Assembly: GCA_025354865.1 (NCBI GenBank)
Contig: JANXMB010000117.1
Span: 1-32,835, forward strand
Direction: 5' to 3'
Source: Acetobacteraceae bacterium
GTDB taxonomy: Bacteria; Pseudomonadota; Alphaproteobacteria; Acetobacterales; Acetobacteraceae
Length of the DNA: 32,835 bases
The position numbers and the translations under genes are program-made. The stretch's first letter is position 1. The number at the start of each line of letters is the position of its first letter. Shown in pieces: positions 7,982-16,041 of the stretch. The notes beneath the pieces were generated by a model. The model worked only from the letters and a program-made list of their open reading frames with translations. It was not told where the DNA came from and did no database searches.

Positions 7982-8881
7982 ATGATCGTCCTGTCGGAGA
8001 ATTTCCGCGCGCTGTTCTACGCGCCGTTCTATGCCGCGCACGAAATCGGCGCCTTCGCGGCCGAGGGCGTGGACGTTGTGCACCGCGACACCGCCAACCC
8101 TGGGCAAGCGACTGCCGATCTGCTGGCCGGGCGCACCGACGTTATGTGGGGTGGGCCGCTGCGGGTGTTGCTGACCCACATGGCCGATCCATCGTCCGAC
8201 CTTGTGTGCTTCTGCGATGTCGTCGCCCGCGATCCATTCTTCGTGATCGGGCGGGAGCCTCGGGCCGATTTCCGGCTTGCCGATCTCGCGCAGGTGCGAT
8301 TCGGCAGCGTATCGGAAGTGCCGACGCCCTGGCTTTGCCTACAGGACGATCTGCGCCGCGCGGGCGTCGATCCGGCGGGGCTGAACCGCATCGGCGACGC
8401 GAGCATGGCGGACAACGCCGCCGCGTTGCGCGCGGGTCGCTTGGACGCGGTGCAATTGTTCCAACCCTATGCCGAGTCGTTGCTGGCCTCCGGGGAGGGG
8501 CATGTCTGGTACGCCGCCGCCGAACGCGGCCTGACCGCCTACACGACGCTGGTGACCCGGCGCGCGACGCTGGCCGCCCGGCGGGATGAGTTGGCGGCGA
8601 TGGTGCGTGCCCAGTACCGCGCCTTGCAGTGGATCCGCGGCACCGCCGGGGTCGAGGTTGCGCGGGTGCTGCAAGCGTATTTCCCGGACGTTCCCCCTGC
8701 CCTGTTCGCCGCCGCGATCGATCGTTACCGCGCGCTGGAACTCTATGGCCCCGATCCCATTACCCGGCGGGAGGGTTTCGATCGGCTGGCCGCCGCGATG
8801 CTGTCGGGTGGCGCACTCAAGGCGCTGATTCCGTTCGAAGATTGCGTCGATAATAGCCTCGCCGAGGCAGCGGTGGCATAA
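7982..8881 (+). CDS. NMT1/THI5-like substrate-binding protein, no signal peptide
   Basis: A 299-residue protein with the NMT1/THI5 periplasmic-binding fold: an N-terminal FYAPFYAAHEIGAFAAEGVDV segment, AGRTDVMWGGPLRVL, and a later AALRAGRLDAVQLFQPYAE segment. Such proteins normally deliver pyrimidine, nitrate/taurine-like or other small ligands to ABC transporters. The ATG at 7982 has a clear AAGGAG site 5 bases upstream, yet the protein starts directly in the fold and lacks a signal peptide. No ABC permease or ATPase is adjacent. It may act in the cytoplasm as a sensor or enzyme-like protein, as eukaryotic THI5 does. An acyl-CoA dehydrogenase follows after 37 bases. Confidence 0.82.
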   Translation: MIVLSENFRALFYAPFYAAHEIGAFAAEGVDVVHRDTANPGQATADLLAGRTDVMWGGPLRVLLTHMADPSSDLVCFCDVVARDPFFVIGREPRADFRLADLAQVRFGSVSEVPTPWLCLQDDLRRAGVDPAGLNRIGDASMADNAAALRAGRLDAVQLFQPYAESLLASGEGHVWYAAAERGLTAYTTLVTRRATLAARRDELAAMVRAQYRALQWIRGTAGVEVARVLQAYFPDVPPALFAAAIDRYRALELYGPDPITRREGFDRLAAAMLSGGALKALIPFEDCVDNSLAEAAVA

Positions 8882-8918
8882 CTGCCGCCCCGCCCGCGTT
8901 CGACTGAGGATCCCGACC

Positions 8919-10055
8919 ATGCAAGACGGTTTTTCTTTTCACGGCGACCGCATCGTCGTCGATATGGTGCGCAAATTCTCCCAGGAACGACTGGCGCCGC
9001 TGGCCGCCGCACGGGAAAAAGCCGGCCGGATCGAGCCGGAGATCGTGCGCGAGCTAGGCGACCTCGGCATCCTCGGCGCCACCACATCCGCCGATTGGGA
9101 CGGTTCGGAGATCGACCCCGTCACCTATGCCATGGTTGTGGAAGAAATCGCTGCGGGCGATGGATCGGTGTCCACCCTGGTCTCGGTGCATAATTCGCCG
9201 ACCTGCATCGTGATCGGCAATTACGGCACCGACGCGCAAAAGGACCAGTGGTTGCGACCGCTGGCCCGGGGCGAGCATGTCGGCTCCTTCGGTCTGACGG
9301 AACCGCAGGCGGGGTCGGATGCATCGGCGCTGCGTACCCGTGCGGTGCGGAAAGGCGATGTGTATGTGGTGAACGGGGCGAAACAGTTTATCTCCAATGC
9401 CGTGCATCCCGGCAGCCTGGTGTTCTTCGCCGTCACCGATCCATCGGCCGGAAAACGCGGCCTGTCCGCCTTCGTCATCGACAAAAACACCCCAGGCTTC
9501 TCCATCGCTCGGATCGAGGAAAAGCTGGGCCAAAAAGCCTCGGATACCTGCGCGCTGGCGTTCGACGACATGGAAGTACCGGTCTCGCAACGCATCGGTG
9601 CCGAGGGGGAGGGTTACAAGATCGCCCTGTCCACCCTCGAATCCGGTCGCATCGGCATCGCATCCCAGGCCGTCGGCATGGCGCGGGCCGCGCTGGACTA
9701 TGCGATCGGCTACGCGCGGGAGCGGAAAGCGTTCGGCGGCGCGATCGTGGATTTGCAGGCGGTGGGATTCCGACTGGCGGATGCCAAGACCCGCCTGGAA
9801 GCCGCAAGGCAATTGACCCTGCACGCCGCGCGCCTGAAGGCCGAGGGCAAGCCGGCGTTAGAGGCCGCATGCATGGCCAAATTATTCGCCAGCGAGGCGG
9901 CGGAAGCGATTTGCACAGCCTCGATCCAAACCCTGGGCGGATATGGATTTCTGGCGGATTACCCGGTGGAACGTATTTACCGCGATGTCCGGGTTTGCCA
10001 GATCTACGAGGGAACGTCGGACGTGCAGAAGCTGATTTTGCAGCGGATGTTGTAA
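8919..10055 (+). CDS. Acyl-CoA dehydrogenase
   Basis: A 378-residue FAD-dependent acyl-CoA dehydrogenase of typical length. Visible landmarks are the flavin-contact segment FGLTEPQAGSDASALRT, the middle beta domain, YARERKAFGGAIVDLQAVGF in the C-terminal helical domain, and the terminal QIYEGTSDVQKLILQR with the general-base glutamate E364 in the medium/short-chain position. It catalyses alpha,beta-dehydrogenation of an acyl-CoA and passes electrons to ETF. It lies 37 bases after the binding-protein gene and probably shares its transcript. A hairpin at 10060-10088 lies just past the stop. Chain length or branching of the substrate is not determinable. Confidence 0.93.
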   Translation: MQDGFSFHGDRIVVDMVRKFSQERLAPLAAAREKAGRIEPEIVRELGDLGILGATTSADWDGSEIDPVTYAMVVEEIAAGDGSVSTLVSVHNSPTCIVIGNYGTDAQKDQWLRPLARGEHVGSFGLTEPQAGSDASALRTRAVRKGDVYVVNGAKQFISNAVHPGSLVFFAVTDPSAGKRGLSAFVIDKNTPGFSIARIEEKLGQKASDTCALAFDDMEVPVSQRIGAEGEGYKIALSTLESGRIGIASQAVGMARAALDYAIGYARERKAFGGAIVDLQAVGFRLADAKTRLEAARQLTLHAARLKAEGKPALEAACMAKLFASEAAEAICTASIQTLGGYGFLADYPVERIYRDVRVCQIYEGTSDVQKLILQRML

Positions 10056-10059
10056 GGCA

Positions 10060-10088
10060 CGGTCATTACGATATCGGCGTAACGACCG
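10060..10088. terminator. Hairpin between convergent genes
   Basis: CGGTCATTACG (10060-10070) pairs with CGTAACGACCG (10078-10088) across a 7-base loop. There is one A-C mismatch on the plus-strand transcript, which becomes a G-U pair on the minus-strand transcript. It lies 4 bases after the acyl-CoA dehydrogenase stop and 17 bases from the end of the convergent cupin gene, so a bidirectional terminator is likely, although there is no T-run. Confidence 0.55.
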
Positions 10089-10105
10089 CCCCCCGAACGA
10101 CCCCG

Positions 10106-10873
10106 TCAGTCCCGCGCGCGCTTCGGAAACTGCATGCAGATCAGGTCGGCGCCGCCCGGACCCGCCGTCAGCACGGCCGAGGCCTCGTCCGGACCCACGA
10201 ACACCAGCGATTGCGGGGAGAGCAATTCGCCCCCGGCGACGCAGGCGCTACCGCCGCTCACCAGCCAATATTGACCGCCGCCGTTTGCCGGTGCGGGGCC
10301 GGACACCGCACCACCGGCCGGGACGGTATAACGCCAAGTGCCCAACCCGTCGGCGGTTTCCTCGATCACCATTTCGGCGGTCGATGTTTTCAGGGCTGCC
10401 AATTCGCCCACCGACAACGGCGGCAGCGGGCCACACGTCGCTTCCCGATGCGGCATTTTGGCCCGCCCTTCGCGCAGGGTCGCCCGGTGTTCCGGCATGT
10501 AAAGCGCGCCGAAATCCCAGGTGTTGCGCAGGGTGAACCAGGACACGCCGCGATCGTTGGCGACGATCGGGCCGTAGGCGGAGTATGCATCGGTATAGTG
10601 TACCGCGACGGTGCCAATCTCGTGCTTGCCCAGCGAACCGCCGCCTTGGATCACCACCTGATACTGGTCGGCGACGTGAAAATGCGGCTTCACCACGGCG
10701 CCGGCATCTTTTTCGACCAGGAACGCCATCGGGTAGATCTCGTTCAGCGGGGGCGGAGCCTCCCCCGCAGCGATGGTGTTGCGGTTCTTGCCGATGAACG
10801 GCGTGTTCCATCCATTGCCGGTACGCTTGCGACGGGTCGCGAGTTGGACGGCGGCATCTGCGGTGGCGAGCAT
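10106..10873 (-). CDS. Cupin-domain protein
   Basis: A 255-residue protein with a cupin metal-binding motif in the first half (KPHFHVADQYQVVIQGGGSLG, with the two histidines of the HxH pattern). A second jelly-roll-like half (WRYTVPAGGAVSGP...QYWLVSGGSACVAGGELLSP) suggests a bicupin layout in which only the first half keeps metal ligands. No signal peptide is seen. The ATG at 10873 follows an AGGCAGGAT ribosome site. It is divergent from the SDR gene, sharing a 162-base promoter region with 15-base direct repeats. Cupins of this kind are often dioxygenases, isomerases or ligand sensors; no function is assigned. Confidence 0.75.
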   Translation of the reverse strand: MLATADAAVQLATRRKRTGNGWNTPFIGKNRNTIAAGEAPPPLNEIYPMAFLVEKDAGAVVKPHFHVADQYQVVIQGGGSLGKHEIGTVAVHYTDAYSAYGPIVANDRGVSWFTLRNTWDFGALYMPEHRATLREGRAKMPHREATCGPLPPLSVGELAALKTSTAEMVIEETADGLGTWRYTVPAGGAVSGPAPANGGGQYWLVSGGSACVAGGELLSPQSLVFVGPDEASAVLTAGPGGADLICMQFPKRARD

Positions 10874-10937
10874 GACATCCTGCCTTCGATTGTGACTTCC
10901 ATAACACTGTAAGCCCAGTTCGGCCGCCTGTCATCCC

Positions 10938-10982
10938 CGTTGGCACAATCCTCGTTGGTACACTCCCTGGCGGCACACTTGC
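10938..10982. repeat. Three imperfect 15-bp direct repeats in a divergent promoter region
   Basis: CGTTGGCACAATCCT (10938), CGTTGGTACACTCCC (10953) and TGGCGGCACACTTGC (10968) follow each other with a 15-base period; the third copy is more diverged. They lie between the divergent cupin and SDR genes, a position typical of regulator half-sites spaced about one and a half helical turns apart. Confidence 0.4.
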
Positions 10983-11035
10983 CGCCCGGCGCCTCGGCTG
11001 CCAGTTTCGCGCAACCAAGCAGCAGGAGACGCCCC

Positions 11036-11812
11036 ATGGCCTACAGCCCCTTCGACCTCACCGGTAAAGTCGCCCTCATCACCGGCGGCAATTCCGGCAT
11101 CGGGCTCGGCATGGCCAAAGCCATTGCCCAGGCGGGCGGCGATATCGCGATCTGGGGCACGAACGCAGCCAAAAACGCCGAGGCAGCCGCAGCCCTGACC
11201 CCCACCGGACGCCGCATCCTGACATTGGAATGCGACGTCGGGGACGAAAAAGCGGTCGAGCAGGCTTTCGCCAGGACGGTCGAAACCATGGGGCGGGTCG
11301 ATGGCTGCTTTGCCAATGCCGGCGTGTCCGGGCGCAGCGGCGGCAAGCCGTTCTTCGACATGACGACCGACGAGTGGCACCGCGTCACCCGGGTCAACCT
11401 CGACGGTGCGTTCTACACATTCCGCACCGCCGCCAAATACATGGTGAGCACGCAGACCGAGGGCGTGCTGGTCGGCACCGCCTCCCTCGCCGCCATCGAA
11501 GCCGCCCCGCGCAGCGAACATTACGCCGCGACCAAGGGCGGCATGATCTCGATGGTGAAATCCATGTCGGTGGAATTCGCGCGATACGGAATCCGAGCAC
11601 ACTCGATTCTGCCGGGATGGATCGAAACGAATATGACGGCGAATGCGGTATCGACGGTGGGATTCCAGACCAAGGTCCTGCCGCGTGTGCCGATGCGCCG
11701 CTGGGGCACGGGCGACGATTTCGGCGGCATCGCGGTCTACCTCATGAGCAGCGCATCCCGCTACCACACCGGGGATACCTTCGTGATCGACGGCGGTTAC
11801 TCGCTGTTCTGA
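11036..11812 (+). CDS. Short-chain dehydrogenase/reductase (SDR)
   Basis: A 258-residue classical SDR oxidoreductase. The cofactor motif is TGGNSGIG near the N-terminus and the structural motif is NAGVSG. The catalytic site is TASLAAIEAAPRSEHYAATK (serine, then YxxxK), and the C-terminal GDTFVIDGGYSLF is typical of the family. An alanine/asparagine-rich cofactor loop without the basic residues typical of NADP users makes NAD plausible but not certain. The ATG at 11036 has AGGAG in front; upstream in-frame residues are not homologous-looking. It is divergent from the cupin gene, so the two may be co-regulated. The substrate is probably a hydroxyl/keto compound. Confidence 0.92.
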   Translation: MAYSPFDLTGKVALITGGNSGIGLGMAKAIAQAGGDIAIWGTNAAKNAEAAAALTPTGRRILTLECDVGDEKAVEQAFARTVETMGRVDGCFANAGVSGRSGGKPFFDMTTDEWHRVTRVNLDGAFYTFRTAAKYMVSTQTEGVLVGTASLAAIEAAPRSEHYAATKGGMISMVKSMSVEFARYGIRAHSILPGWIETNMTANAVSTVGFQTKVLPRVPMRRWGTGDDFGGIAVYLMSSASRYHTGDTFVIDGGYSLF

Positions 11813-11851
11813 GGCAATCCCGGCGCGCCCGCACGCACCGGTTTTCGGCGG

Positions 11852-12112
11852 TCACAGCACATGACGCTCCGCCAGGCTCGCAAGCCGGAACGTTGCCGCT
11901 GCGAGCCGACGCAGCATCGTCGGCACCGCCGGTTGCGCCGGCAACGGACCGTTGTGCAGAAAGCCCAGCCATTGCGGCCACTCCTGCGGTGCGATCAGCA
12001 GGATGCGGCGCTGCCGGTCGTCGCCGATCGACATCGGTGCCATAACATTATCCAAAGCTTGGAACTGAAGCCGCAGCAGGGCGGCGGCGGACGTATGTTG
12101 CGACAGGTTCAT
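11852..12112 (-). CDS. Small hypothetical protein (86 aa)
   Basis: I do not recognise this protein. It has an excellent ribosome site (GGAGG, 6 bases before the ATG), lies in the otherwise gene-free interval between the SDR and the EamA permease, and ends 40 bases from the convergent SDR. The sequence mixes hydrophobic and charged residues (DDRQRRILLIAPQEWPQWLG in the middle, then an alanine/arginine-rich C-terminal helix). No signal peptide or metal motif is seen. It is divergent from the EamA gene with a 55-base shared start region, too short for two independent large promoters. Confidence 0.6.
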   Translation of the reverse strand: MNLSQHTSAAALLRLQFQALDNVMAPMSIGDDRQRRILLIAPQEWPQWLGFLHNGPLPAQPAVPTMLRRLAAATFRLASLAERHVL

Positions 12113-12167
12113 AACTGGCCTCCATCTACCGAAACTCCTACCAATCCCTACGACCCTGGATAGTGAG

Positions 12168-13067
12168 ATGGATCACCCCCGCGGGACATTTTTTCGCGAG
12201 CCCAACACGCTGCACGCGATCGCCGCGATGTGCCTGTATGTGGCCCTGATTGTCTGCGTCAACGCCATGGGCAAGGTATTGACGGGCTATATGCACCCGC
12301 TGCAGGTGGTGTTTTTCCGCCATGCCGGCGCGGGCGCCTTCCTGTTCGTCGTATTCGTTGGTCGTTACGGGCTCGGCGTGCTCCGATCCAACCGCCCGGG
12401 CACCCAGATTATACGAGGCCTGTTCGCGATCGTATCGTCGATGCTGTATTTCACCGGTCTGGCAACCGCGTCGCTGGCAACCGCCGCCGCCATCAGCTTC
12501 ACCGCCCCGCTGATCCTGACCGCGCTATCCGGCCCGGCCCTGGGGGAGAAAGTCGGCCGCCATCGCTGGGGCGCAGTGCTGGTCGGGTTCGCCGGCGCCC
12601 TGATTATCGTCCGCCCCGGTGGCCAGGGCGCATCCTCCCTCGCAGCACTCATGCTGCTCGGCAGCGCCACCTGCACCGGGCTTTATCAAATGTTCACCCG
12701 CAAAATCGCCGGCCACGACCGAGCGGAGACGACCGCTATCTGCTCGGCGATCGTGAGCGGGGGGGTGGTGTCGATCGCCTTGCCCTTCGTCTGGTCCGAT
12801 CCAGGGCCGTGGTGGGTCTGGGCGGTCTCCATCGCCATCGGCATCGTGGGCGGCACAGGCCACTTCCTGCTGGCGATGGCGTTCGAGCGCGGGCCGGCAT
12901 CGCTGCTGTCGCCGTTCAACTATTTGCAACTCCTGGGCGCCGCCGTGACCGGTTACACGCTTTATGGCGACCTACCGGATGGCGTGACCTGGTTGGGCGC
13001 CGGGGTCATCGTGGCCGCAGGGCTTTATATCGCCCAGCGGGAAAACCGTATTCGGCGTACAGTATAG
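12168..13067 (+). CDS. EamA/DMT-superfamily permease
   Basis: A 299-residue inner-membrane protein with about ten hydrophobic segments arranged as two EamA halves (residues roughly 15-145 and 155-295). Landmarks are the TASLATAAAISFTAPLILTA segment closing the first repeat and RGPASLLSPFNYLQLLGAAV in the second. Family members export or exchange metabolites such as amino acids, nucleotides or S-adenosylmethionine; the substrate is unknown. The start is preceded only by a weak purine stretch (GGATAGTGAG). The gene ends before the nir promoter and is probably monocistronic. Confidence 0.88.
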   Translation: MDHPRGTFFREPNTLHAIAAMCLYVALIVCVNAMGKVLTGYMHPLQVVFFRHAGAGAFLFVVFVGRYGLGVLRSNRPGTQIIRGLFAIVSSMLYFTGLATASLATAAAISFTAPLILTALSGPALGEKVGRHRWGAVLVGFAGALIIVRPGGQGASSLAALMLLGSATCTGLYQMFTRKIAGHDRAETTAICSAIVSGGVVSIALPFVWSDPGPWWVWAVSIAIGIVGGTGHFLLAMAFERGPASLLSPFNYLQLLGAAVTGYTLYGDLPDGVTWLGAGVIVAAGLYIAQRENRIRRTV

Positions 13068-13129
13068 GCAAACGCACATTTTTTCGGCTAAATACGCTGA
13101 ATGCCCCGGCGCAGTTCTGCCGATTTAAC

Positions 13130-13145
13130 TGGCACACCGCTTGCA
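13130..13145 (+). promoter_or_regulatory. Sigma-54 (RpoN) -24/-12 promoter of the nir operon
   Basis: TGGCAC (13130-13135), five bases, then TTGCA (13141-13145) reproduce the YTGGCACG-N4-TTGCW consensus except for one base, with the invariant GG and GC dinucleotides correctly spaced. Transcription would begin near 13156, giving a leader of about 90 bases. Sigma-54 control of nitrite assimilation fits NtrC-type nitrogen regulation; I could not identify a confident NtrC site upstream. Confidence 0.75.
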
Positions 13146-13151
13146 AAGACC

Positions 13152-13193
13152 CTGCTGCACCCCCGGCAACGGCGGCGGGGTCACGCAGAGCAG
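13152..13193 (+). promoter_or_regulatory. Structured leader hairpin before nirB
   Basis: In the predicted leader, ACCCC (13159-13164 region) pairs with GGGGT (13177-13181). Outer CTGC and TGC segments pair with GCAG and GCA, with short bulges. It could be a simple 5' stem or part of an antitermination leader of the kind bound by ANTAR proteins in nitrate/nitrite operons. No following T-run terminator is evident. Confidence 0.35.
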
Positions 13194-13246
13194 TCGATCA
13201 AACTCGCGCGCCAAGGACGGTGCGCCGACCCGACCATGGTGCCGTT

Positions 13247-15694
13247 ATGCTCCCCACTACGCGTGAACGTCTTGTCGTCGTCGGCAACGGTATGGCCGGG
13301 ATGCGCACAGTCGAGGAACTGCTGAAACTCGATCCCGCCCGCTACGATATTACAGTCTTCGGGGCCGAACCCCATCCCAACTACGACCGCATCATGCTGT
13401 CCTCGGTGCTCGCCGGCGAGAAGCAAGTCGATGACATCGTCATCAACACCCGTGCTTGGTACGACGACAACGACATTGCGCTGCATACCGGCGATCCGGC
13501 AATCGAGATCGATCCGAAAGCCCGCACCGTCACCAGCCAGTCCGGGCTTGTCGTGCCCTACGACCGGCTGCTGCTGGCGACCGGTTCGCGGCCGATCGTG
13601 CCGCCAATCCCCGGCCTGAACCTGCCCGGCGTCTGCGCCTTCCGCGACATCGCCGACGTCGATACCATGATCGATGCCGCCGGCACCTACCGCAAAGCCG
13701 TCGTCATCGGCGGCGGGCTGCTGGGCCTGGAAGCGGCCTGGGGCCTGAAACGGCGGGGCATGGATGTTGCCGTCGTGCATCTGATGCCCACGCTGATGGA
13801 ACGCCAACTCGACGAGGCCGCCGGCAAATTGTTGCAACGCGACCTGACCGAACGCGGCATCGCCTTCTTCACGGATGGGCAGACGGAGCAGGTAACGGGC
13901 ACCGAACGAGTGACCGGGATCGAGCTGGCGGACGGGCGCTCGGCGCCGGCAGACCTCGTGGTGGTCGCGATCGGCATCCGTCCCGACGTCGCTTTGGCCA
14001 AAACGGCGGGGCTGGAGGTCAATCGCGGCATCGTCGTTGGCGATAACATGGCAACATCCGACCCCGACATTTTCGCGGTCGGCGAGTGCGCCGAACATCG
14101 CGGCGCCGTGGTCGGCCTGGTTGCGCCGATCTGGGATATGGCGCGCGTCTGCGCCCATCATCTGGCCGGCGGGGATGCGCTGGTCTACGCCGCGCAAGCC
14201 ACCGCCACCCGGCTGAAAATCACCGGCATCGACGTCTACTCCGCCGGGCAACTCAAAGCCGGCGAGGACGAGGACGAGGTCATTCTGCGCGACGCACGGC
14301 GCGGGGCCTATCGCAAGCTGGTGATGCGCGACGGCAAGGTGGTCGGCACCGTGCTGTACGGCGATGTGGCCGACGGCGCCTGGTATTTCGACCTGATCCG
14401 CCGCAAGACCGATGTGTCCGATATCGCCGATCGGATGATTCTGGGCCAATCCGCAACCGTGGCCGGCGGTGTCGCCGCCGCGCCCGATGTCGCGTCGATG
14501 CCCGACGACATGCAGATTTGCGGCTGCAACGGCGTCTGCAAAGGCACCATCGTCGAAACGATTCGGGCGAAGGGATTGGACAATTACGACGCGGTGAAGG
14601 CGCATACCAAGGCCTCGGCGTCGTGCGGGTCCTGTGCCCCGCTGGTGCGCCAGTTGCTCGCGGCGACGCTAGGGATCGAGGATACCGGCCCCGCCATCCC
14701 AACCGTCTGCAAATGCACCGTCCACACGCATGAGGACGTGCGCGGGCAAATCCTCGCACAGAAGCTGAAGACCCAGGATGCCGTGCGCAAGGCGATGGCC
14801 TGGAAAACCCAAGACGGTTGCGCATCCTGCCGCCCGGCGCTGAATTATTATCTGCTGTGCGCCTGGCCGGGCGAATACCAGGACGACAGCCGGTCCCGCT
14901 TCATCAACGAACGGGCGCACGCCAATATCCAGAAAGACGGCACATATTCCGTTATTCCCCGGATGTGGGGCGGCACCGCAACCCCGGCCGAGGTCGCCGC
15001 CATCGCGAAGGTGGCGCAGAAATACGACATCAAGGAAATCAAAATCACCGGCGGCCAGCGGCTGGCGATTTACGGCGTCAAAAAGCCCGACCTACCGGCT
15101 GTCTGGGGCGAATTGACCGCCGCCGGGCTGGTCTCCGGCCACGCCTATGCCAAGGGCCTGCGCACCGTGAAAACCTGCGTCGGATTGGAATGGTGCCGCT
15201 TCGGCACACAGGATTCCACATCGTTGGGCAAACAACTCGAACGCCTGACCTGGGGCAATTGGACGCCGCATAAATTCAAAATGGGTGTCTCCGGCTGCCC
15301 GCGCAATTGCGCCGAGTCATCGATTAAGGATTTCGGCGTGATCTGCGTCGAATCCGGCTTCGACCTGCTGGTCGGCGGCAACGGCGGCATCGAACTGCGC
15401 GGCACGGACAAGCTCGGCCATGTCGCCAGCGAAGCCGAAGTCCTGGAATATTGCGCCGCCTTCATGCAGCTCTATCGGGAGGAAGCCCGCTACCTCGATC
15501 GCACGGCGCCGTGGATCGAACGTGTGGGGATTGCCTATGTGCGGGCGCGCATCGTCGAGGACAGCGACGGGCGGCGTGCATTGGCAGCCAAATTCGCCCA
15601 TGCGCAAAGCTTCCTGCAAGACGATCCCTGGGCGGAACGAGCCAATCGACAGGTCGATGCAACGGAATTCCAACCTCTGCCGGCGTTGGTTTGA
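13247..15694 (+). CDS. nirB: Assimilatory nitrite reductase [NAD(P)H], large subunit
   Basis: An 815-residue cytoplasmic siroheme enzyme reducing nitrite to ammonium. In order it has an FAD/NAD(P)H reductase domain (GNGMAG at 13-18), a first BFD-type [2Fe-2S] domain (C425, C427, C460, C463) and a second BFD-like segment (C488, C490, C525, C528). The sulfite/nitrite-reductase half domain and the siroheme/[4Fe-4S] cysteines follow: C644 and C650 in TCVGLEWCRFG, C684 and C688 in GCPRNC. All cluster ligands are intact and the length is close to the E. coli enzyme. No strong ribosome site precedes the ATG at 13247; it is chosen because the Rossmann motif starts a few residues later. It is the first gene of the operon, with nirD 10 bases downstream. 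Confidence 0.96.
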   Translation: MLPTTRERLVVVGNGMAGMRTVEELLKLDPARYDITVFGAEPHPNYDRIMLSSVLAGEKQVDDIVINTRAWYDDNDIALHTGDPAIEIDPKARTVTSQSGLVVPYDRLLLATGSRPIVPPIPGLNLPGVCAFRDIADVDTMIDAAGTYRKAVVIGGGLLGLEAAWGLKRRGMDVAVVHLMPTLMERQLDEAAGKLLQRDLTERGIAFFTDGQTEQVTGTERVTGIELADGRSAPADLVVVAIGIRPDVALAKTAGLEVNRGIVVGDNMATSDPDIFAVGECAEHRGAVVGLVAPIWDMARVCAHHLAGGDALVYAAQATATRLKITGIDVYSAGQLKAGEDEDEVILRDARRGAYRKLVMRDGKVVGTVLYGDVADGAWYFDLIRRKTDVSDIADRMILGQSATVAGGVAAAPDVASMPDDMQICGCNGVCKGTIVETIRAKGLDNYDAVKAHTKASASCGSCAPLVRQLLAATLGIEDTGPAIPTVCKCTVHTHEDVRGQILAQKLKTQDAVRKAMAWKTQDGCASCRPALNYYLLCAWPGEYQDDSRSRFINERAHANIQKDGTYSVIPRMWGGTATPAEVAAIAKVAQKYDIKEIKITGGQRLAIYGVKKPDLPAVWGELTAAGLVSGHAYAKGLRTVKTCVGLEWCRFGTQDSTSLGKQLERLTWGNWTPHKFKMGVSGCPRNCAESSIKDFGVICVESGFDLLVGGNGGIELRGTDKLGHVASEAEVLEYCAAFMQLYREEARYLDRTAPWIERVGIAYVRARIVEDSDGRRALAAKFAHAQSFLQDDPWAERANRQVDATEFQPLPALV

Positions 15695-15704
15695 GGCGAT
15701 CGCA

Positions 15705-16013
15705 ATGACCTGGACCCGCATCTGCCAACTCAACGACATTCCCTCCCTCGGTGCTCGGACTCTCCCCGCGCCGAAAGGCGAAATTGCGATATTCCGTTGC
15801 GCCGACGACAGCGTTTTCGCCGTCTTGAATCGCTGCCCGCACAAACAGGGGCCGTTGTCGGAAGGCATCGTACACGGCCATCGGGTCGCCTGCCCGCTGC
15901 ATAGTTGGGTTATCGATCTGACCAGTGGGGAAGCGGTGGCCCCCGATATCGGCTGCACCCCCAAAATCCCCACCAAGGTCGAAAACGGCGAAGTATTCCT
16001 CGCAGTTTCCTGA
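15705..16013 (+). CDS. nirD: Nitrite reductase small subunit, Rieske-type
   Basis: A 102-residue partner of NirB with a Rieske-like [2Fe-2S] fold. The ligand pattern is complete: C44-P-H46 and C63-P-L-H66 in NRCPHKQGPLSEG and VACPLHSW. Some NirD proteins lack the cluster ligands, so their presence here suggests a real cluster. GAGG precedes the ATG at 15705, which follows the nirB stop by 10 bases. It completes the cytoplasmic NAD(P)H nitrite reductase complex. Confidence 0.94.
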   Translation: MTWTRICQLNDIPSLGARTLPAPKGEIAIFRCADDSVFAVLNRCPHKQGPLSEGIVHGHRVACPLHSWVIDLTSGEAVAPDIGCTPKIPTKVENGEVFLAVS

Positions 16014-16041
16014 AACCGTAACGCATAAATCGGGAGTTTCC

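Noticed and set aside
10941-10956. Second sigma-54 promoter at TGGCAC in the cupin-SDR spacer
   Set aside because: No TTGC element follows at the required distance.
13181-14605. 474-codon minus-strand frame opposite nirB
   Set aside because: Low-complexity antisense composition; the plus-strand frame holds all NirB cofactor ligands.
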